Source of the DNA: an uncultured Clostridia bacterium
GTDB lineage: Bacteria > Bacillota > Clostridia > Oscillospirales > Ruminococcaceae
DNA length: 6,824 nt
Direction: 5' to 3'
Assembly (NCBI GenBank): GCA_946183095.1
Contig: CAMHBE010000100.1
Coordinates: forward strand, 1-6,824
A program made the position numbers and the translations under genes. Shown one piece after another: positions 1-4,912 of the stretch. Under the pieces are notes generated by a model. The model made no database searches. It saw nothing but the letters and a program-made list of their open reading frames with translations, and was not told the origin of the DNA. The first letter of the stretch is position 1. Every line of letters begins with the position of its first letter.

Positions 1-557
1 CGAATACGGTAACGGCGTTACAATCTACAGAACGCAGTTTTCGCGGTCACACAGAAGTGGAAGAAATATATTTTGAGAGCGGGAGCACTATTCAGAGTTT
101 GCCGTCCGACGCGTTTAATGGTTGTACAGCTTTGAAAAATATCGAATTACCGCCTTCATTGCGTTCTATCGGAAATGCTATATTCAGAAGTTGTACATCA
201 CTGGAAACGATCACTATACCTAACGGCATAGTCAACTTGGGGAGCTGGACATTTGCAGACTGTACATCACTCAAAACTGTTACGCTGCCCGCATCGATAA
301 TTTCTATGAATAATTCAAATTCATTTAATGGATGCACTGCTGTTACTGATATAAGGCTTGGGGCGGGCTGGAATTATGCCGCAGTGTTCTCATTTACCGA
401 ACAGCTTACACATGACAGCATGGTCGCAATGATCGCGAGCCTTAAAGACCTGACGGGTACGACAGGTAAAACGCTGACACTCGGCGCGACAAACCTTGCA
501 AGGCTGAGTGCGGAAGAGATAGCAGTAGCTACAGCTAAAAACTGGACGCTTGCATGA
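1..557 (+). CDS. BspA-type leucine-rich-repeat protein, C-terminal part (probable phage tail/structural or surface-recognition protein)
   Basis: The reading frame is open from base 3 to the TGA at 555-557, giving 184 residues. The gene therefore starts upstream of the window, and the GTG at 57 is an internal codon, not a start. Residues about 33-125 hold four LRR units of about 23 residues of the LRR_5/BspA class, each with an F..C(T)SL core (AFNGCTALKNIELP, IFRSCTSLETITIP, TFADCTSLKTVTLP, SFNGCTAVTDIRL). Residues about 128-184 form a separate tail module (LTHDSMV..I..LKDLTGTTGKTLTLG..NLA.L..EEIA.A..K.WTLA). From memory, this module ends many LRR proteins in Firmicutes phage tail regions. A holin gene follows 18 nt later, which supports a phage or tailocin late module. 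The likely role is ligand or host-surface binding at the particle tip, which is an inference. By hand count the LRR part is about 40% GC and the tail module about 54%. Confidence 0.85.
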   Translation, partial: NTVTALQSTERSFRGHTEVEEIYFESGSTIQSLPSDAFNGCTALKNIELPPSLRSIGNAIFRSCTSLETITIPNGIVNLGSWTFADCTSLKTVTLPASIISMNNSNSFNGCTAVTDIRLGAGWNYAAVFSFTEQLTHDSMVAMIASLKDLTGTTGKTLTLGATNLARLSAEEIAVATAKNWTLA

Positions 558-575
558 TGAAACGGGAGAAAATTT

Positions 576-935
576 ATGGATATCACAGCAATTATAAATA
601 TTGCGGGATCGGTGATCGTGCTCGTCATCGCCGCCGCAGGTGCATTTGATATGCTCCGTAAGGGAAAGTGCAGCCTCCGCGAGTGGCTGCTTTTAGCAGT
701 CACGGAAGCGGAAAGGGCGTTCGGCGGCGGCACGGGTGTCGTTAAACTCAGATATGTCTGGGAAAAAGCAAGCGCGGTATTTCCGATACTCACAAAGTTC
801 ATCGGGTTCGACGCGTTTTCGGAAATGGTGGACGAAAGGCTTGCCGACCTTAAACACATTCTCGAAACAAACTCAACGCTTGCCGGATACATTTCAGCGG
901 ATGAAGACAACAGACCGGGAGGTGACGGCGAATGA
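576..935 (+). CDS. Phage holin, LLH-like family
   Basis: This gene encodes 119 residues. The ATG at 576 follows a GGGAGA ribosome site at 564-569 with 6 nt spacing. Residues about 4-25 are one hydrophobic segment (INIAGSVIVLVIAAAGAF), followed by a basic patch (LRKGK). The amphipathic rest contains LLLAVTEAERAFGGGTG and FSEMVDERLADLK, which match my memory of LLH-type (superfamily 6) phage holins in which the single transmembrane helix is N-terminal. The C-terminus is charged (SADEDNRPGGDGE). Holins permeabilise the inner membrane so that the endolysin reaches the wall. Its stop overlaps the start of the endolysin gene by ATGA, so the two are translationally coupled, as expected of a lysis cassette. 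I am fairly sure of the role and less sure of the exact family. Confidence 0.8.
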   Translation: MDITAIINIAGSVIVLVIAAAGAFDMLRKGKCSLREWLLLAVTEAERAFGGGTGVVKLRYVWEKASAVFPILTKFIGFDAFSEMVDERLADLKHILETNSTLAGYISADEDNRPGGDGE

Positions 936-1693
936 GCATCTACACGAACGAGGGCCTTGTCAGGCACGCGGAGGCGGCGCTTGCAATGAATACAAAATAT
1001 ATGTGGGGCGGGATATTGCGTCCTGTCACAAAAGCCTGCATCAACCTGCTCAGAAGCATCTACGGTGAAAGAAACGGTACGGGTTACACCGCAAAGCGCT
1101 GGGAGGAACTCACGGGACTTGCCGGAAAGGGCTGGTACGGCTGCGACTGCGTGGGGCTGATAAAATCCTACTACTGGAGCGGTAAGGCTGACGGCGGTAC
1201 GGGTTCACCCAACTACGGAACTCCCGGCTTTCCCGATACGAACGTAGGCGGTATGTACAATGCAGCCAAAGTGAAAGGTCGCATCGCGACGCTTCCGGAA
1301 ACTCCCGGGGTCATCGTGTACTGCCGCACTTATCCCCATGTCGGCATATACGTCGGCAAGGGTGAGGTCATCGAATGCACGCTCGGCGCACGCGGGGACG
1401 GCGTTGTAAAGACAAAGCTCTCCGACTTCTGCTGGGAATACTGGTTCGAGTGCCCGTACATAAGCTATGTCGGCAGCTCGTCCGGCAGTTCCCGGAGACC
1501 GTTTTTCCCCATAGGCTGCAAGGTTTGCATCAAGCCTTCCGCTGAGTATTACTCCGGCACAAAGATCGCGATACCCGAAAAATACAAAAACGGCAGCACC
1601 TTCACCGTCGCAAAGGTCATCGCGGGACGAGTGCTGCTTCAGGAACTGTTCAGCTGGGTGGAAGTAAATGACATTTCTTTGTTGACGGATTAG
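932..1693 (+). CDS. NlpC/P60-type endolysin (peptidoglycan hydrolase) with C-terminal SH3-like domain
   Basis: This gene encodes 253 residues. The ATG at 932 overlaps the holin stop and has an excellent GGGAGGTGA ribosome site at 917-925. The catalytic NlpC/P60 domain spans about residues 5-175. The nucleophile is most likely Cys73 in YGCDCVGLIKSYYW, and the general base is His136 in PHVGIYVGKGEVIEC. The third, orienting position falls on Glu148 by alignment with the family pattern HVGIY.G.G..(H/E). A Ser/Gly linker (residues about 181-189) leads to a 60-residue SH3-like domain (IGCKVCIKPSAEYYSG...FTVAKV..GRVLLQE..SWV), which probably binds the cell wall. The family cuts gamma-D-Glu-diamino acid bonds in stem peptides. 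There is no signal peptide, which fits release through the holin. The gene ends the cassette and is followed by a terminator. A host cell-wall amidase is possible but the holin next to it argues for a phage lysin. Confidence 0.88.
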   Translation: MSIYTNEGLVRHAEAALAMNTKYMWGGILRPVTKACINLLRSIYGERNGTGYTAKRWEELTGLAGKGWYGCDCVGLIKSYYWSGKADGGTGSPNYGTPGFPDTNVGGMYNAAKVKGRIATLPETPGVIVYCRTYPHVGIYVGKGEVIECTLGARGDGVVKTKLSDFCWEYWFECPYISYVGSSSGSSRRPFFPIGCKVCIKPSAEYYSGTKIAIPEKYKNGSTFTVAKVIAGRVLLQELFSWVEVNDISLLTD

Positions 1694-1716
1694 GACGCAC
1701 ACTTTGCAGAAAAACA

Positions 1717-1746
1717 GGGAGGCTCGTTAGCCTCCCCCGTTTTTTT
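1717..1746 (+). terminator. Rho-independent terminator, bidirectional
   Basis: A perfect 8-bp stem GGGAGGCT (1717-1724) and AGCCTCCC (1729-1736) closes a CGTT loop and is followed by seven T from 1740. On the other strand the same hairpin is followed by TGTTTTT (bases 1710-1716 read in reverse). It therefore ends both the lysis cassette and the convergent micro-protein gene. Confidence 0.9.
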
Positions 1747-1749
1747 CTC

Positions 1750-1917
1750 TTAGCAGCAGCCGTTGTTGCAGCCGTTGTTGCAGCCGTTATTGCAGCCGTT
1801 GTCGCATCCGCAGTTGTTTCCGCAGCCGCCGAGCAGACCGTTACCGCAGTTGTTGCCGCAGCAAAGGAACAAGAGAATGATGATGATGATGAGCGTACAG
1901 TTGTTGTTTCCGCACAT
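1750..1917 (-). CDS. Cys/Asn/Gly-rich micro-protein with one hydrophobic segment, function unknown
   Basis: This gene encodes 55 residues on the minus strand. It begins MCGNNNC, continues with a hydrophobic stretch TLIIIIILLFL (residues 8-18), and ends in a tail built from G, N and C. I count 13 Cys (2, 7, 19, 20, 24, 32, 36, 38, 42, 46, 50, 54, 55), 15 Asn and 12 Gly. The end is a tandem NNGC repeat (residues 40-54). It is supported as a gene by an AGGAGG ribosome site 9 nt before the ATG, a good sigma-A promoter further upstream (1966-1994) and a terminator just past the stop. I recall similar tiny Cys-rich proteins in other Clostridia, often left unannotated or labelled as chorion-like high-cysteine proteins. 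The short hydrophobic run suggests a membrane-associated peptide whose cysteines may bind metal, form disulfides or be modified, but nothing in the sequence fixes a role. It is divergent from clpC and may share its operator. Confidence 0.8.
   Translation of the reverse strand: MCGNNNCTLIIIIILLFLCCGNNCGNGLLGGCGNNCGCDNGCNNGCNNGCNNGCC
1756..1803. repeat. 12-bp tandem repeat encoding NNGC units
   Basis: The 12-mer GCAGCCGTTGTT (+ strand) is repeated four times, with single-base changes in the third and fourth units. It lies inside the micro-protein gene and encodes N-N-G-C on the minus strand. The unit length is a multiple of three, so gain or loss of units would change the protein length without a frameshift. 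Confidence 0.85.
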
Positions 1918-1926
1918 AATATGTTT

Positions 1927-1932
1927 CCTCCT
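1927..1932 (-). promoter_or_regulatory. Strong ribosome binding site of the micro-protein gene
   Basis: AGGAGG on the minus strand stands 9 nt before the ATG at 1917. It decides the start and is the main reason to treat this short reading frame as a gene. Confidence 0.85.
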
Positions 1933-1940
1933 GATGATTA

Positions 1941-1968
1941 TTGTTTATGAAACGTTTCATAATATAAT
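1941..1968 (+). promoter_or_regulatory. Candidate clpC promoter
   Basis: A perfect TATAAT (1963-1968) lies 16 nt after TTGTTT (1941-1946; three of six bases match the -35 consensus). The spacer is filled by the palindromic operator. A start near 1975 would give clpC a leader of about 160 nt containing repeat copy A. The -35 box is weak, so the call is tentative. No better + strand promoter was found between this point and clpC. Confidence 0.45.
1945..1962. promoter_or_regulatory. 18-bp perfect palindrome, probable repressor operator
   Basis: TTATGAAACGTTTCATAA is a perfect inverted repeat centred on CG. It lies over the predicted start of the minus transcript and between the -35 and -10 boxes of the candidate clpC promoter. 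The AAACGTTT core with a central CG is the architecture of LacI/GalR-family operators such as the PurR site. The identity of the repressor is inferred; none is encoded in the window. Confidence 0.65.
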
Positions 1969-1994
1969 ATATGACGCTCTCTTAAAAATGTGAA
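1966..1994 (-). promoter_or_regulatory. Sigma-A promoter of the Cys-rich micro-protein gene
   Basis: On the minus strand a -35 box TTCACA (1994-1989, one mismatch to TTGACA) is followed after exactly 17 nt by a -10 box TATATT (1971-1966, one mismatch to TATAAT). The predicted transcript starts near 1959, inside the palindrome at 1945-1962. Confidence 0.65.
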
Positions 1995-2035
1995 CGTTTC
2001 GGCAAAATTTCTGCTTGTACATTATTACATATCAC

Positions 2036-2108
2036 GGGTGCAGCGCCGCGCTGCCGCCGGGTCCTCATGGTCGGCGCAAGACCCTGAGCGGGTGCGGGCG
2101 GTGCCCGC
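2036..2108 (+). repeat. Structured GC-rich repeat, copy A (in the clpC leader)
   Basis: Three hairpins lie in a row. Hairpin 1 is GCAGCG (2040-2045) with CGCTGC (2049-2054). Hairpin 2 is CTCATGGTC (2064-2072) with GACCCTGAG (2080-2088), with one mismatch. Hairpin 3 is GCGGGC (2094-2099) with GCCCGC (2103-2108). The segment 2039-2061 is 22/23 identical to 4772-4794 (copy B), and its first 19 bases match copy C on the opposite strand with two changes. It sits between the likely promoter and the ribosome site of clpC, so it would be part of the clpC mRNA leader. Confidence 0.75.
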
Positions 2109-2138
2109 GGTACCACAACACAACGGAGGAGCATCATC

Positions 2139-4514
2139 ATGATAGAATTCAAAGGCTTCACGGAGCGGGCAAACTCGGCTCTGAACACTGCGGTTGCTGT
2201 GGCGATGCAGCTGGGGCATACCTACATCGGCAGCGAACACATACTGTACGGACTGCTGTGTGAGGAAAACAGCGCAGCCTGCGCGGCTCTCGGCAAGTAC
2301 GGGTTTACCGGGAAAGACATCATGCGCAAGATAGAACAGCTCATCGGCAGCGGCACTGCCACAAGGCTCACCACCGCAGACCTGACCCCGCGCAGCAGAA
2401 AGATACTCGAAAACGCGTATAAGCGTTCGCGGGACAACGGGCGGGACTGTGTCGGCACCGAACACATACTCGCCGCCATGATACAGGACGAGGACTGCTT
2501 CGGATGCGAGATACTGCGCGACCTCGGCGCGGATATGCGGCGCATTTCCGACGAATGCACCGACGCGCCCCATAACGCAGGTATCGCTTCGGCGCCCGAC
2601 AAGGAGTATAAGCGCACTGTCCTCGATCGTTTCGGGCGTGATCTCACCGCACTCGCCGCAGCCGGTAAGCTCGATCCCGTCATCGGACGAGAACGGGAGA
2701 TCCGCGAAGCCGTAAACATACTCATGCGCCGGAGAAAAAACGATCTCTGCCTTATCGGAGACAGCGGCGTGGGTAAGACCGCCGTTGCCGAGGGTGTGGC
2801 AATGCTCATAGCGGACGGCGGGATGCCCGGCGAGATGAAGAAATGCCGTATAATCGAGCTCGATATCCCGTCTCTCGTCGCAGGAGCAAAGTACCGCGGG
2901 GATTTTGAGGAACGCATGAAGTCCGTTATCGACGAAGTGCGCGGCAGAAGCGATATCATCCTTTTCATCGACGAACTGCACACCATTGTCGGCGCGGGTG
3001 CGGCAGAGGGGGCGATAGATGCCGCAAACATCTTAAAACCCGCTCTTGCGCGAGGTGAACTCCGTATCATCGGCGCTACCACCTCGGAAGAATACCGGCG
3101 TTACATCGAGAAAGACGCCGCTCTTGCAAGGCGCTTCCAGCCCGTTTTCATCGAAGAACCAAACGAAGCGGCAGCTCTCGGGATATTGCAGGGAGTACGC
3201 GAAAAATACGAACACCACCACGGAGTTACCCTGACCGATGATGCGCTCGAAGCCGCCGTAAAGCTGTCCGTCCGCTACATCGAGGGCAGGAAGCTCCCGG
3301 ATAAGGCGCTCGACCTTATAGACCGGAGCTGTGCGGCGGCGCGTCTCAGAGGCGGAGCCGAAGAGTACAGCGCCGCGTCCGGGCTGCGGATGCAGCTCGA
3401 AGCACTGCGGTGCGAGAAGGAGTGCGCGGTCAACGCACAGGACTTCGAGCTGGCTGCCGATATACGCGACCGGGAGAGGACACTGACTGCGCGGTACGAC
3501 GAGATGCAGCACACTGCGGAGAAAACTGCACACTGTACTGTCACTGCGGAAGATGTCGCGGCGGCGGTGAGCGAGGCTGCGGGCATACCCCTTTCCGTTA
3601 CCGCAAGTTCGGATGCAGAGCGTGTCCTGCATCTCGAAGATGAACTGAAAAACAGCATTATCGGACAGGAAGAAGCCGTAAAATCTGTCTGCGGTGCAAT
3701 AAAACGCAGCAGGGCGGGGATTTCCCGCCAAGACCGTCCTCTCGGCAGCTTCATTTTTGCGGGACCTACGGGCGTGGGGAAAACGCAGCTCACCAAAGAC
3801 CTTTCGCGTGCCCTGTTCGGTACCGACAACGCTCTTATCCGCTTCGATATGTCAGAATTTATGGAGAAGCACAGCGTTTCCGGACTTATCGGCGCACCTG
3901 CGGGTTATGTAGGCTACAACGACGGCGGCAGACTGATAAAAGCTGTCAAGCGTCACCCTTACCGAGTGCTGCTGTTCGACGAGATAGAGAAAGCTCACCC
4001 CGATGTTCTCGACATTCTTTTACAGATACTCGACGAGGGGTTCGTGACATCAGCCGACGGAGAGCGCGTGAGCCTGCGCCACTGCATAATAGTCATGACA
4101 ACGAACGTCGGTGCAAGGCACATAACCGAAAAAAAGCAGTCCCTCGGCTTTGCACCCGCGCAAACCGACGAGACTGCACAGATCGTGCGTTCCGAACTTA
4201 TGAAGGCTTTCCGTCCCGAATTTCTCAACCGCGTTGACGATATCGTTATTTTCCGCAAACTTTCCTCAGACGATATGGAGCGCATCTGCCGCAGTATGCT
4301 TGATGAACTTGCCGAGCGCGCAATGCAGAAAGGCGTTAAGCTCACCTTTTCCGACGAACAGGTCGCGGAGCTTGCGAAAGAGGGCTACAGCGAACAGTTT
4401 GGCGCAAGAGATCTTTACCGCACTGTGATACGACGGGTAGAGGAACCGCTCGCCGACGCTATCCTCAAAAATACCGCACTCAAAGAGTGGGCGATAACGG
4501 ACAGCGATCATTAA
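2139..4514 (+). CDS. clpC: ClpC-type AAA+ unfoldase (Hsp100), ATP-dependent partner of ClpP
   Basis: This gene encodes 791 residues, close to the roughly 810 of Bacillus ClpC. The ATG has GGAGGA 8 nt upstream. The N domain (about 1-145) has the two Clp_N repeats (IGSEHIL and VGTEHIL). Glu33 and Glu108 align with Glu32 and Glu106, the phospho-arginine-binding residues of Bacillus ClpC. AAA-1 has Walker A GDSGVGKT (207-214), Walker B IILFIDE (273-279) and an ARRF arginine finger (330-333). The middle domain carries a UVR-like motif (FELAADIRD, 436-444), typical of ClpC and much shorter than the ClpB M domain. AAA-2 has Walker A GPTGVGKT (542-549), Walker B VLLFDE (610-615) and a SLGF loop (668-671), the ClpP-docking tripeptide absent from ClpB. 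It unfolds damaged or tagged proteins in the cytoplasm for ClpP. No ctsR, mcsA or mcsB lies beside it, unlike the Bacillus operon. ClpE or ClpA are less likely because the N domain is of ClpC type and the UVR motif is present. Confidence 0.93.
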   Translation: MIEFKGFTERANSALNTAVAVAMQLGHTYIGSEHILYGLLCEENSAACAALGKYGFTGKDIMRKIEQLIGSGTATRLTTADLTPRSRKILENAYKRSRDNGRDCVGTEHILAAMIQDEDCFGCEILRDLGADMRRISDECTDAPHNAGIASAPDKEYKRTVLDRFGRDLTALAAAGKLDPVIGREREIREAVNILMRRRKNDLCLIGDSGVGKTAVAEGVAMLIADGGMPGEMKKCRIIELDIPSLVAGAKYRGDFEERMKSVIDEVRGRSDIILFIDELHTIVGAGAAEGAIDAANILKPALARGELRIIGATTSEEYRRYIEKDAALARRFQPVFIEEPNEAAALGILQGVREKYEHHHGVTLTDDALEAAVKLSVRYIEGRKLPDKALDLIDRSCAAARLRGGAEEYSAASGLRMQLEALRCEKECAVNAQDFELAADIRDRERTLTARYDEMQHTAEKTAHCTVTAEDVAAAVSEAAGIPLSVTASSDAERVLHLEDELKNSIIGQEEAVKSVCGAIKRSRAGISRQDRPLGSFIFAGPTGVGKTQLTKDLSRALFGTDNALIRFDMSEFMEKHSVSGLIGAPAGYVGYNDGGRLIKAVKRHPYRVLLFDEIEKAHPDVLDILLQILDEGFVTSADGERVSLRHCIIVMTTNVGARHITEKKQSLGFAPAQTDETAQIVRSELMKAFRPEFLNRVDDIVIFRKLSSDDMERICRSMLDELAERAMQKGVKLTFSDEQVAELAKEGYSEQFGARDLYRTVIRRVEEPLADAILKNTALKEWAITDSDH

Positions 4515-4540
4515 CACGCGTGCAGCGCTCTCAGAGAGGT

Positions 4541-4622
4541 GGTGCAGCGGCGCGTTCGCGCTGGCTTTCCAGCCGGGACCAGAGCTACGCGCTCTGGACT
4601 TGCGGCAGCGTCGCGCTGCACC
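4541..4622 (-). repeat. Structured GC-rich repeat, copy C (inverted), multi-branched fold
   Basis: Read on the minus strand, TGCAGCGCGACGCTGCCGC (4620-4602) differs from copy B by one base and from copy A by two. Hairpin 2 is a perfect 7-bp stem CCAGAGC (4579-4585) with GCTCTGG (4591-4597). Two small hairpins (GCGC at 4550-4553 with 4558-4561, and GCTGG at 4560-4564 with 4569-4573) follow. The ends GGTGCAGCG (4541-4549) and CGCTGCACC (4614-4622) pair in a 9-bp stem that could enclose the arms. The outer stem and hairpin 1 are mutually exclusive folds. A further lone GTGCAGCG stands at 4520-4527. Confidence 0.7.
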
Positions 4623-4647
4623 GAAAAGATATATTTATAAAGGTTGC

Positions 4648-4688
4648 AAAAAAACGAGACTATCATCTTTCTGATAGTCTCGTTTTTT
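4648..4688. terminator. Strong bidirectional terminator
   Basis: A perfect 12-bp stem ACGAGACTATCA (4654-4665) and TGATAGTCTCGT (4672-4683) closes a TCTTTC loop. It is flanked by an A run on the left and a T run on the right that extend the pairing. It can end clpC transcription on the + strand and, with the T run on the other strand, transcription coming from the surface-protein gene. Confidence 0.92.
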
Positions 4689-4767
4689 GCTTGACCTTGT
4701 TTATAAGTCTAATCGACCTATTGTCGCGGGCAGTTATGTTCTCTCACACAAACCCTCGGCGCGTGTA

Positions 4768-4856
4768 GGGATGCAGCGCCACGCTGCCGCCGGGGAGTCC
4801 AGAGGGGCGACGTTAGCGCCCTTTGGCGGGGGTGTTGAGGGGGCAGCGCCCCCTAT
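4768..4856 (+). repeat. Structured GC-rich repeat, copy B
   Basis: Hairpin 1 is GCAGCG (4773-4778) with CGCTGC (4782-4787). Hairpin 2 is CCAGAGGGGCG (4799-4809) with CGCCCTTTGG (4817-4826), with one bulged G and one G-T pair. Hairpin 3 is AGGGGGC (4838-4844) with GCCCCCT (4848-4854). The order and the linking GTCC match copy A, while the stems of hairpins 2 and 3 differ in sequence. Elements of this kind are familiar to me from intergenic regions of Ruminococcus-like genomes. Confidence 0.75.
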
Positions 4857-4912
4857 CTCGATATCTCGACAATCTGTCCTCTCTCCGCTCTCTCTGCTCT
4901 CTCTGCTTCTTC

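Larger units (their letters stand above)
4515..4912. other. Intergenic region without a gene
   Basis: About 400 bases separate two convergent genes. It holds repeat copy C, the bidirectional terminator, about 80 unremarkable bases (4689-4767), repeat copy B and a pyrimidine-rich CT tract (4875-4912) just past the stop of the minus-strand gene. I see no reading frame with a ribosome site on either strand. Confidence 0.75.

Noticed and set aside
57..59. GTG as the start of the LRR gene
   Set aside because: The frame is open from base 3 and no ribosome site precedes this GTG; LRR proteins of this kind are much longer, so the gene is cut by the window edge.
374..967. Minus-strand frame opposite the LRR, holin and endolysin genes
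   Set aside because: It overlaps three supported genes with good spacing and ribosome sites and has no recognisable motif.
1756..1803. CRISPR array
   Set aside because: The 12-bp units are contiguous without spacers and encode NNGC repeats.
1947..1960. Palindrome as a CcpA catabolite-responsive element
   Set aside because: The half-site spacing is two bases too short: the cre consensus needs TGNAANCG, while here TGAAACG is followed directly by its mirror. A different LacI/GalR-type regulator is more likely.
1975..2138. CtsR operator upstream of clpC
   Set aside because: No GGTCAAA-type direct heptad repeat is present in the leader or promoter region.
2025..3082. Long minus-strand open frames opposite clpC
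   Set aside because: They lie fully inside a convincing two-AAA clpC reading frame, show no recognisable domains and have no ribosome sites; they reflect GC-rich codon use.
2139..4514. ClpB disaggregase
   Set aside because: The middle domain is short with a UVR-like motif, and the second AAA module has an LGF ClpP-docking loop, both of which ClpB lacks.
4541..4622. tRNA gene
   Set aside because: The cloverleaf-like fold lacks the T-arm GGTTCRA sequence, a 7-bp acceptor stem and a recognisable anticodon loop on either strand.
4875..4912. CT-rich tract as a regulatory element
   Set aside because: It lies just 3' of the minus-strand stop, shows no hairpin or exact repeat unit and has no evident function; it may be simple low-complexity sequence.
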